From Brevibacterium sp. S22 (lineage in GTDB: Bacteria; Actinomycetota; Actinomycetes; Actinomycetales; Brevibacteriaceae): 64,000 nucleotides of DNA. The position numbers and the translations under genes are program-made. The notes beneath the pieces are model-generated. The model made no database searches, had not been told where the DNA came from, and was given only the letters and a program-made list of their open reading frames with translations. The stretch's first letter is position 1. Every line of letters starts with the position of its first letter. Shown piece after piece: positions 34,819 to 41,663 of the stretch. The stretch is taken from positions 62,001 to 126,000 of the forward strand of contig NZ_RHFG01000008.1 in NCBI RefSeq assembly GCF_004745485.1, read 5' to 3'.

Positions 34819-35638
34819 TGCTCTGCTCCTTCGGTCGGTTGTTCTCGTGGAACTCGAAGATTTGCTGTGCGCCCTCGGCGGTGAACTCGGGCGTCAGCTC
34901 GGATGCTTTCTTCCGGCCGAGCTTGCCGTTGTCGGCCCGGCGCATCTTGTACGTCCAGCCGTCACGCTGGGTCTCTGCGAGGGCGACGCCATGCTCGTCG
35001 AGTACCTCGGTGAATCCCGCCCGGTCCACTGACCGCTTGTCCCGCAGCGAGGCGGCGACCTTGTCCCCGAGGATGCGCTCGAATCCGCCTGACGCGAAGT
35101 CCTCCCGGCGCTGCGACCAGTCCGGCTTTGCTTGCTCCGGCGACGGGAGGGCCTGGCACCCCTCGTCTTGCATCAGTTCGTCGTTGGCCTGGCGCAGGCC
35201 GTTCTTCCACGACGTGTTCCGCTGCAGTGACTTCCCGGTGAGGTTGTCGTGGTTGATGACGTAGATGTGGTTATGCAGGTGCCCGCCGGCCGAGTCGGCG
35301 TGGGTGACCACGAGGTGATCGGCCGAGTGCATCCGCTCCGCGAGCTTCACGCCCAGCTCATTGACCCGCTGCACGTGCCCCCGGTCGTTCTTGCCGAACT
35401 CGTCCGGCGAGAAATTCTGCGTGTACGAGTACAGCTCGTTCTTCCGCCCGTGGGCCCTCGCCAGAGCCTCTGCGCGGGCGACGAAAGCCCACGGCGACTC
35501 CACCGAGCACGACATCGCTGCGGCACGATCGGTGCCGGTCTGGACGTGCTCTGTGCGCTTGTCCTTGTCGTTGCCGTACAGCGCGTACCCGACCGAGTCG
35601 CTGGCGGACCGCGACGGCTTCACGTTGACCGTACTCAT
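34469..35638 (-). CDS. Relaxase, mobilisation cassette 1
   Basis: A 389-residue DNA-nicking relaxase for conjugative mobilisation. The metal-binding three-His motif is at His113-x-Asp115...His120-x-His122-x-His124 (THADSAGGHLHNH), as in MOBP/VirD2-type relaxases; tyrosines at 18 and 21 are candidates for the DNA nucleophile. The C-terminal 120 residues are highly charged. ATG at 35638 overlaps the mobC stop (ATGA). The last 350 bases also encode, in another frame, the start of the coiled-coil protein. Related to but clearly different from the relaxase at 37399. Confidence 0.88.
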   Translation of the reverse strand: MSTVNVKPSRSASDSVGYALYGNDKDKRTEHVQTGTDRAAAMSCSVESPWAFVARAEALARAHGRKNELYSYTQNFSPDEFGKNDRGHVQRVNELGVKLAERMHSADHLVVTHADSAGGHLHNHIYVINHDNLTGKSLQRNTSWKNGLRQANDELMQDEGCQALPSPEQAKPDWSQRREDFASGGFERILGDKVAASLRDKRSVDRAGFTEVLDEHGVALAETQRDGWTYKMRRADNGKLGRKKASELTPEFTAEGAQQIFEFHENNRPKEQSNEHSRRDEERAAGDRAELDGVESVGAYERRRHRSGQQADEGRERTEVVSADRDRGNRQGGAEGPAVDLAAVRQQVAADREHAQRVRAESRREAAAERLAELDRRSANESSSYGFGD

Positions 35639-36054
35639 AGCGCCGTCCGATCCCCGAGCTGTGCCCGCACGGCATCCATCGATTCCATGACCTCGCGCAG
35701 CAGAGCGTCGTCGAGGGCACCACCGCGACGCACCGCCTGGTTCAGGTTGATCCCGATTCGGCGCACCTGCTCGACCGCCTGACCCAGCTCCGGCGACGGC
35801 GTGGAGGCCGCCGCGACCTCTAGATGCCCGAGACCGTCCCGGCGGGAGTCCAGGGCGTCGAGAATGACCGTGCGTACCCATTTGCTCGGCTTCACGCCGA
35901 GCCTGCGAGCACGTCGCCGAACCGCTTCGCGCTCCGCCTTCGTGACCCGCACGTCGATGCTCACGTCGCGATTCGCCTGGGGCTCATCGACTCCATGACC
36001 ATCATTGGTGTTGGGAGCCGTACGGTCAGGGCCAGCAGGGTACTTGTAGGGCAT
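35635..36054 (-). CDS. MobC-like relaxosome accessory protein, cassette 1
   Basis: A 139-residue DNA-binding accessory protein. The segment VSIDVRVTKAEREAVRRRARRLGVKPSKWVR at about 36-66 has the ribbon-helix-helix look of MobC/plasmid mobilisation proteins, followed by a helical tail with the MobC-typical INLNQAVR. ATG at 36054 is used; the open frame runs further upstream without domain content. Its stop overlaps the relaxase start. The transfer origin is expected just upstream. Confidence 0.82.
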   Translation of the reverse strand: MPYKYPAGPDRTAPNTNDGHGVDEPQANRDVSIDVRVTKAEREAVRRRARRLGVKPSKWVRTVILDALDSRRDGLGHLEVAAASTPSPELGQAVEQVRRIGINLNQAVRRGGALDDALLREVMESMDAVRAQLGDRTAL

Positions 36055-36149
36055 GTTGGAGTTATGACTCTGGCGGCTGTGCTCGGTCGGGATCTGTGAC
36101 ACGCACGTTCCCTTCGTATGTTCGGCTAAGAACGATTTCGACTGAGACA

Positions 36150-36902
36150 ATGAGGGGCATGAACGATGGATTTCTGAACACTGCCGACGAAGGCACGCTA
36201 TCAGCCAACGATTATGACGGCTTCGCCGCCGCTTACTCTGCCGAGAACGACGACAGCCTCGCCAACGCTTACTACGAACGGCCAGCCATGCTAGCTCTGG
36301 CCGGTGAAGTATCAGGCCGCAAAGTTCTTGACGCGGGGTGCGGCGCAGGTGCAATGAGCGCGGCACTGCACGACCGAGGAGCGGTCGTCACGGGCATCGA
36401 CGCCAGCGCCGGAATGCTCGACCATGCGAGGCAGCGCCTGGGTGACGAAGTCGATCTCCGTCAGGCCGACCTGAACGACCCGCTGCCGTTCAAGGACAGC
36501 TCGTTCGACGATGTGATCGCCTCGCTCGTGCTGCACTATCTTGAGGACTGGGCACCGGCGCTATCCGAGATGCGGCGAGTCCTTCGGCCGGGTGGCCGAC
36601 TGTTCGCATCCGTCGACCACCCGATCGTCGCCTACAACATCCAGGAGCAGCGACCGAACTACTTCGAGACCACCAGCTACGGTTTCGAATGGGAGTTCGG
36701 CGGCAGGCGCATCCCGATGCGGTTCTGGCGCAGGTCCCTGCAGCAGATGCTCGACGAATTCGCTTCGGCTGGGTTTCGTCTCACCAGCATCACTGAGCCG
36801 CAGCCTCTGACAGAAGCTCGCGATCTGCACCCCGAGGACTTCCTCCGAGTCACGACGTCTCCGTGCTTCCTCTTTTTCGCGCTCGAAGCGGTACAGGGAT
36901 AG
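36150..36902 (+). CDS. Class I SAM-dependent methyltransferase
   Basis: A methyltransferase of about 250 residues with the SAM motif VLDAGCGAGAMSAAL, acidic residue in VTGIDAS, and the post-II region LPFKDSSFDDVIASLVLHYLEDW (methyltransferase domain 11 type). Two starts are possible: ATG 36150 or ATG 36159, both with poor spacing to a ribosome site. It is the only plus-strand gene of the element apart from the host fragments and lies between the two mobilisation cassettes. Substrate unknown; such cargo genes can modify small molecules or antibiotics, but no specific resistance type is recognisable. Confidence 0.85.
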   Translation: MRGMNDGFLNTADEGTLSANDYDGFAAAYSAENDDSLANAYYERPAMLALAGEVSGRKVLDAGCGAGAMSAALHDRGAVVTGIDASAGMLDHARQRLGDEVDLRQADLNDPLPFKDSSFDDVIASLVLHYLEDWAPALSEMRRVLRPGGRLFASVDHPIVAYNIQEQRPNYFETTSYGFEWEFGGRRIPMRFWRRSLQQMLDEFASAGFRLTSITEPQPLTEARDLHPEDFLRVTTSPCFLFFALEAVQG

Positions 36903-36908
36903 TTCTGA

Positions 36909-37799
36909 TCACCTGCGCCACGTTGGCCACTTCGGCATCCCGCGGTCCTTCCACGTCTCCACCAGGCCGACGGCCCACCGCACAGAGGCGAAGAGCCCGT
37001 AGCTGGCCCCGGCGAGGCCCACGGCAACCACGATCCAGCGTCCGATACCGAGCCAGACGCCCCCGTCCACGTCGAGCGCCCACTGAGTGCCCGTGATGAT
37101 CCCGGCGATGCCCATCCAGAGCCCGGCGACGACTACGAGCACCGGCAGGAGCGCGAGACACATCGCGGCGGCAGCCGACCAGAGCTGACGGGCCTCCAGC
37201 TTCGCCGTCGCCTGCATGATCCGCTCGGCGCGCTCGTTCGACGCGTCGAGGTTCGCGGTCATCGCAGCCGAGGCCTCCCCGGCGACCTGCTCGACGGCCC
37301 TCTGCACGCGCTCTTCGGTCCGCTTCTCCATGCGCTGCACCGCGCCGCCGACCTGGCTCACGAGCTTCTGGTTCGCCCCGGCCTGCGCCTGGAGCCCCTC
37401 AATCGCCGAGGCCGTAGCCGCGTGATTCTTCTGCGCCTCGGCGATCAAACTCTGCGAGGCGGCGCTCAGCCGCTTCCCGTCGAGACTCTGCACGAACTCG
37501 CTGAGCGTCTGCTCGATCTCGGTCAGCCTGCTCGCGACGCTCTCGATCTGCGGTGACGTGCTGACGGACGGCTGCGAGGTCGACACCCGGTCGATGCGCT
37601 TGCTCATCTCCTCGTCCATGACCTTCACGAACCCCGCGAGCTTCTTCTGCTGCTCGGTCAGTCGGTCGATCCTCGCGTTCTGTGCCTCGACGGCGGCGAG
37701 GATCGAGTTCAAGGTCTCCGTCGTCTCGGGACTGCTGAGCTGCTGCGGCGATTCGCTCTGCGCGTTCTGCTGCTTCAGCCTGTCGAGCGCTGCGCTCAT
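36909..37799 (-). CDS. Coiled-coil, two-helix membrane mobilisation protein, copy 2
   Basis: A 296-residue protein: about 200 residues of heptad-rich helix (LNSILAAVEAQNARIDRLTEQQKKL and later QKLVSQVGGAVQRMEKRTEERV), then two membrane helices at about 212-232 and 247-270 and a short basic end. AAGGAG lies seven bases before its ATG, inside the relaxase gene; the first 401 bases overlap that gene in another frame. Position, overlap and membrane helices resemble MobB of RSF1010, which is encoded inside mobA and helps the relaxase reach the transfer machinery. Homology to MobB is not claimed, only a similar arrangement. Confidence 0.8.
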   Translation of the reverse strand: MSAALDRLKQQNAQSESPQQLSSPETTETLNSILAAVEAQNARIDRLTEQQKKLAGFVKVMDEEMSKRIDRVSTSQPSVSTSPQIESVASRLTEIEQTLSEFVQSLDGKRLSAASQSLIAEAQKNHAATASAIEGLQAQAGANQKLVSQVGGAVQRMEKRTEERVQRAVEQVAGEASAAMTANLDASNERAERIMQATAKLEARQLWSAAAAMCLALLPVLVVVAGLWMGIAGIITGTQWALDVDGGVWLGIGRWIVVAVGLAGASYGLFASVRWAVGLVETWKDRGMPKWPTWRR

Positions 37800-38670
37800 G
37801 GTCCTGCTCCTTCAGCTGCTGGTGGTAGTCGAAGAACGCCCGTGCGCCCTCCGGCGTGAAGTCCGCCGAGAGCGCACTCGTGCGCTTGAGGCGCTCGGCC
37901 CGCTTCGTCTCGTCGCGGTCGTCCTCGATGTAGAGCGTCCAGGTCTCCCTGCCCGCGTTCTTTCCCTTCTTGCTGACGGTGGTGTGCAGCCGCATTCGCG
38001 GCACCCGCTCCCCGTCGTGGTGCTGCTGGTTCTGCTCTGCGATCACCGATTCCAGACCGGCCTTGTCCACCGATCGGGGATCGGCCAGTGCGGCGCTCAT
38101 CCGGTCGCCCATCTCGCGGTCCAGCGACCCTTCGGCGAAGTCCTCGCGGCGCAGCTCCCAGTCCTGCGGCGCGCGTTCCAGCTGCTTCACGACCGAGAGC
38201 CCGTGCTCGCGCATCAGCTCGTCGTTCGCCGACTGCACGCCGCGCTGATTCCCGGCCTTGCGGTCGTGGAACGTGCGGTAGTCGCTGAGTGCTTTCTCCG
38301 TCTCGTTGTCGTGGTTGATGACCAAGACATGGTTGTGTGCCTTGCCGCCCCGCCCATCGGTGTGAGTGACAACGAGGCAGTCGGATCGAGGGTGCATCTT
38401 CTTCGCAAGCATGTAGCCCAAGTCATTGACCCGCTGCACGTCTTCCGGGTTCTTCGGGTCGAACTCCTCATCGCTGAACGACTGGCGGTAGTGCAGGGCC
38501 TCGACGTCGCGCTTCATGTTCTGCGTGAGCGCGCGAGCACGCGCCGAGAACGCGCCGGGGCCTCCCGGAACATCGCACGTGATCGCGACCCCGCGCTCGT
38601 CCTCCTTGCCCCGGATGTAGCGCTCGGTGTCTGCGGCGCTCGTGCTCGGGCTGTAGTGCGTGGTGCTCAT
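37399..38670 (-). CDS. Relaxase, mobilisation cassette 2
   Basis: A 423-residue relaxase with the metal motif VVTHTDGRGGKAHNHVLVIN (a H-x-D and a H-x-H). The N-terminal nuclease part differs strongly from the relaxase of cassette 1, whereas the last 35 residues (AQRVRAESRREAA... to YGLGD) are almost the same. This pattern suggests that the region encoding both the relaxase end and the start of the coiled-coil protein is under double constraint, or that it was exchanged by recombination. ATG overlaps the mobC stop. Confidence 0.87.
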   Translation of the reverse strand: MSTTHYSPSTSAADTERYIRGKEDERGVAITCDVPGGPGAFSARARALTQNMKRDVEALHYRQSFSDEEFDPKNPEDVQRVNDLGYMLAKKMHPRSDCLVVTHTDGRGGKAHNHVLVINHDNETEKALSDYRTFHDRKAGNQRGVQSANDELMREHGLSVVKQLERAPQDWELRREDFAEGSLDREMGDRMSAALADPRSVDKAGLESVIAEQNQQHHDGERVPRMRLHTTVSKKGKNAGRETWTLYIEDDRDETKRAERLKRTSALSADFTPEGARAFFDYHQQLKEQDHERSARQAEAAERAERIAAAAQQSRDDGDLELDPRRRRGTEREDRPTDRAAEEARGVREGHGRGDEQAHRPGVDLAAVRQHVTADRERREQADRDRADAQRVRAESRREAAERRLAEFDRRGAEESRGYGLGD

Positions 38671-39257
38671 GACGCCGCCCGATCACCGAGCAGCGCCCGG
38701 ACCTCGCGCAGCAGCTCGATCAGCTCGGGCACCTCCGCCGACAGCGCCACGGCCTCACCGGCCCGCGCGCGGCGGTCCAGGTCGTTGACGTTGATCGCCA
38801 GCGGGCGCACCTGCGCGGCCAGCTCGCGGGCGTCCGCCGAGGCCTGGACGCGGGACTCGACGCCGAGCAGGTGCGCGGCCACGGCGGCATCCAACTCCTC
38901 GCTCCGGGAGGCGTGCAGGGCATCGCGCACGACGGCCCGCACCCACGTGCTCGGAGCCAGCCCGAGCCGCTCCGCACGACTGCGAAGCGCCCCGAGCGTG
39001 GCGTCATCGAAGCGCGTATCGAGCCGCCCGCCGCTGCCACGACGACGCTTCGCGCCGCCGTGACTCTGCCGCACAGCCTCCGCATCAGCCCGACCGGTGT
39101 TCACCTGGGAGTCGGCCTGCTGCTCCACCTGTACGCCAGAGTGGCAAGCAGTAGCCGTGTCGGACATTTCGCTGACGCTCATGTCCTCCCCGGCTGCTTG
39201 CGAGGGGCCTCCGGCCCCCTCGACCCCCTGGGAGAGCGGATACTGATGGGTGCTCAT
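38667..39257 (-). CDS. MobC-like relaxosome accessory protein, cassette 2
   Basis: A 196-residue protein. Residues 1-80 are polar and without recognised domain; from about 80 the ribbon-helix-helix type segment RLDTRFDDATLGALRSRAERLGLAPSTWVRAVV appears, then a helical tail with INVNDLDRRAR matching MobC. The ATG overlaps the stop of rep, and the stop overlaps the relaxase start, so replication and mobilisation genes are translated as one unit. Confidence 0.8.
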   Translation of the reverse strand: MSTHQYPLSQGVEGAGGPSQAAGEDMSVSEMSDTATACHSGVQVEQQADSQVNTGRADAEAVRQSHGGAKRRRGSGGRLDTRFDDATLGALRSRAERLGLAPSTWVRAVVRDALHASRSEELDAAVAAHLLGVESRVQASADARELAAQVRPLAINVNDLDRRARAGEAVALSAEVPELIELLREVRALLGDRAAS

Positions 39258-40672
39258 GCGGCACCTCCCGCGACCAGTGCCAGCGGCACATCGGGGCTGC
39301 GCACCGCGAGCCCGCTCAACAGCTCGACGACGGCGCTGTCGGCGTCGTGCTCCACGGAGCTCTCCGGGCCGTAGGTGAGCTCGCGCGACGGAGCCACCTG
39401 CTGGTGGTAGGCGTTGCCGTTGACGCCCGGGGTGTGCGCGGAAGCCGGGAGGCTGCACTGATGCCACTCGTAGGGCTCGATCTTCCCGATGTGCTGCACG
39501 AGGTAGCGGTTGATGTCGTCGGCCCGGAATACCTTCACCACCGACGCCAGGCGACGGATGAACTGGTCCAGTGCCTCGTCCACATTGCCCTTCTGGCGTG
39601 CGTAGAAGAAGAATTCGACCGGCTCGATGGTGGCCGTGATGACGATCAGCCGCGGAGCCACCTCGCCCTTGTTCTTGTAGCGCGCCTTCGCGGGCGAGGC
39701 GTTGTACGGATCGAGCAGCAGCAACCAGTCGTTCGCGTCCATTGCCGAAGCCCGCAGATCGTCCAGCAGCAGCACCTCCTCGCCCCGCCAGTCATCGAGA
39801 GGGTTCCCCGTCGCGGCCCGGTAGACCTGCCACCGCTCGCCGTGGGTGTTCGCCGCGTCGATCGCCGACGTGATGAAGTCCGTGGCGAACCGCGTCTTGC
39901 CGATCCCGGCGTCCCCGTGGACGAACACGACATGCGTCGAGAAGGCACCGGCGCGGAGCTTCGCCGCCGCCCGGTACGCGCGGCGCTGGCCGTAGGCCGA
40001 AAGGGCGTCGTCGATCTCCCGCTGGTGTCGCGAGTAGATGTCGAACAGCTCGTCGGTGAGCATGATCTGGTCGCGAGTGATCTCGCCCTGGAGCACCCGC
40101 TCGCGCATGTCCTCGAAGTTCTCGGCGACGACCTTCTTCTTCACGTGGGCGCGGCCCTTGAGCCACGTCTCGCGGCGCTGCGCGTCGATGCCGAGGTAGT
40201 CCGGCCCGCGCACCGTGGCGACCTCCGACGGCGCGTACTGGTGCTTGTCGGCGTACTTCACGTGCGTCAGATACGACAGCATGTTGTCGAAGGCATACCG
40301 TCCGCGACCCGGCTTCTCGACGTACTGGGGCTCGACGCCGATGCCGAACGCGAGCCGATCCAGCGGAGCGCTCTTCGCACGACTTGCGAACTTGATCACC
40401 GCGTGCAAGTGATCCGGCTTCGGCTCGACCACGAGGGCTTTCTCCGTGTCGCTCCAGACCTCGCGCTCGTCCTTGTCGTGCACGATGCCGTAGGCCTCGG
40501 TGACCTCGCAGCCGATAGCCTCGAGCCGCTGCACCACGTAAGCGAGGATCGGTCCGGCCCCCTGCTGGAGCAGCGCAGCCCCGTTCGGATCCTCGGCGGC
40601 CCAGGTCCAGTACGACGGATCGAGGTACTGCGTGAGCCCGATGCTGGTCGGGTTGTTCTCCTGCTTAGCCAC
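39254..40672 (-). CDS. rep: Rolling-circle Rep: HUH endonuclease plus SF3-like helicase
   Basis: A 472-residue replication initiator. N-terminal nuclease of the pE194/pMV158 type: IVHDKD at 64-69, HUH metal motif His88-x-His90 (PDHLHAVIKF), catalytic Tyr134 in SYLTHVKYADKHQY. C-terminal P-loop ATPase: Walker A GDAGIGKT at 253-260, Walker B EVLLLDD at 299-305 and a motif-C-like LIVITATIEP, where the Asn typical of superfamily 3 is missing. Nuclease and helicase in one chain is the layout of pCRESS plasmid and CRESS-DNA virus Reps; ordinary pMV158-type Reps have no helicase. GTG at 40672 has GAGGG eight bases upstream; the frame continues open to 40906. Confidence 0.88.
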   Translation of the reverse strand: MAKQENNPTSIGLTQYLDPSYWTWAAEDPNGAALLQQGAGPILAYVVQRLEAIGCEVTEAYGIVHDKDEREVWSDTEKALVVEPKPDHLHAVIKFASRAKSAPLDRLAFGIGVEPQYVEKPGRGRYAFDNMLSYLTHVKYADKHQYAPSEVATVRGPDYLGIDAQRRETWLKGRAHVKKKVVAENFEDMRERVLQGEITRDQIMLTDELFDIYSRHQREIDDALSAYGQRRAYRAAAKLRAGAFSTHVVFVHGDAGIGKTRFATDFITSAIDAANTHGERWQVYRAATGNPLDDWRGEEVLLLDDLRASAMDANDWLLLLDPYNASPAKARYKNKGEVAPRLIVITATIEPVEFFFYARQKGNVDEALDQFIRRLASVVKVFRADDINRYLVQHIGKIEPYEWHQCSLPASAHTPGVNGNAYHQQVAPSRELTYGPESSVEHDADSAVVELLSGLAVRSPDVPLALVAGGAA

Positions 40673-41024
40673 GGCGACCACCCTCGTCGCGGGCGGCGCG
40701 GAGGCCCTCAGAGGAAGTGCGGCGCCTAAATGACCCCCTATTGACCCCCAAATGAGGCCCCAAATGATCCCGTGGGGCGACGCGACGGAGCGAGGGTGGT
40801 ACCGGCTGCTGACCAGGCATGCTGTTGCAAGGCGCGGCAATCGACAAGCCCTTGCCGCGCCCGTAGGAACGAATGAGGCTCCCGAAACTCTTGGAGTGCG
40901 AAGCACGGCTGCGGACCGTCATCACGACGACGGGCAGCCCGCCTTCGGCGGGTGCCAGGCCAGGCCTTCCGGGCGGGGTCAGGTCGGCGGGGACGATGGT
41001 GATGGTGCGGCCGGCGGTGCTCAT
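40665..41024 (-). CDS. Small hypothetical gene coupled to rep
   Basis: A 119-codon frame of unknown function. It is listed because its ATG overlaps the stop of the upstream small gene as ATGA and its stop overlaps the rep start, fitting the chain of coupled genes. The first 35 residues look like protein (TITIVPADLTPPGRPG); the rest is Arg/Ser/Pro-rich and carries the iteron-like repeats in its DNA, so it may instead be a translated leader over the replication origin. Confidence 0.4.
   Translation of the reverse strand: MSTAGRTITIVPADLTPPGRPGLAPAEGGLPVVVMTVRSRASHSKSFGSLIRSYGRGKGLSIAAPCNSMPGQQPVPPSLRRVAPRDHLGPHLGVNRGSFRRRTSSEGLRAARDEGGRRG
40728..40773. repeat. Iteron-like direct repeats upstream of rep
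   Basis: Four consecutive 10-12-bp units starting at 40728, 40740, 40750 and 40762 on the pattern A-A/T-A/T-TGANNCCC. They lie 55-100 bases before the rep start, where pMV158-type plasmids keep the Rep-binding repeats of the double-strand origin. Confidence 0.5.
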
Positions 41025-41269
41025 CGGGCACCGCCCTTGCGGTAGCGCTTGATCGCGGCCTGGTGCGTGACGCCGAGGGCATCGCCGATCTTGGCCCAGG
41101 TCACCCCATCGGCGCGGGCATCGGCGACGGCGATCTCGACGGCCTCCTCCAGCACGGAGCGGAGCACTCCAAGGTCGTAGACACGGGCCTCGGAGTCGGT
41201 GAGGGAGGGGTCGCCCAGACGCCAGCGGAACGCGTTGACTTGATCGAAAGCAGCGGAGTTGGCGCTCAT
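41021..41269 (-). CDS. Small helix-turn-helix protein
   Basis: An 82-residue protein with a C-terminal helix-turn-helix (DGVTWAKIGDALGVTHQAAIKRYRK), suited to DNA binding near the replication genes; the N-terminal half is helical. ATG shares one base with the stop of the preceding gene (TGATG), and the stop overlaps the next start. It may control copy number or expression of the rep-mob operon; that is inference from position. Confidence 0.75.
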   Translation of the reverse strand: MSANSAAFDQVNAFRWRLGDPSLTDSEARVYDLGVLRSVLEEAVEIAVADARADGVTWAKIGDALGVTHQAAIKRYRKGGAR

Positions 41270-41481
41270 CAGCGATCACCGCCCATCACGGCGGCGACGG
41301 CGGCGCGCTGGCGCGGGGTCAGTGGCGTGAGTGCCAGGCGCTCGCCGGCCCGGCGACCGGCGGCACGGGCGGCGGCGATGACGGGATCGAACCCATCAGC
41401 CTGCGAAACGGGGGTCGGGTCCTGGTCGAGCCCAGGATGGTCCAGCGCAAATGCGCGGGGAGCGTCGATAACGACAGACAT
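41269..41481 (-). CDS. Small hypothetical protein, first gene of the rep-mob operon
   Basis: A 70-residue protein without recognised domain; the second half (PVIAAARAAGRRAGERLALTPLTPRQRAAVAAVMGG) is likely helical and reads like real protein. A weak GAGGACTTCCG precedes its ATG. As the first gene of the coupled operon it lies directly downstream of the about 180-base gap to the integrase, which should hold the promoter. Confidence 0.6.
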   Translation of the reverse strand: MSVVIDAPRAFALDHPGLDQDPTPVSQADGFDPVIAAARAAGRRAGERLALTPLTPRQRAAVAAVMGGDR

Positions 41482-41663
41482 CGGAAGTCCTCAAACATGA
41501 GTGTGCTTCCGGTTCCCCGCCACGGTAGTTGGGCTGTTTGACCGGCGACTCATCCGGGAGTAGTACCGCCAGCTTCAAAGTCTGGCCCCCGGTGGGATCT
41601 TCTTGTCTGCAACCATTCTCCCATGACTCGACTCACCAGTCCACTGACGAGTCGACTCGCGTG

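Noticed and set aside
39254..40906. Phage-type primase/helicase instead of a plasmid Rep
   Set aside because: The HDKD, HUH and YLTH blocks match rolling-circle Reps, and mobilisation genes follow directly; the first 78 codons before GTG 40672 are non-protein-like.
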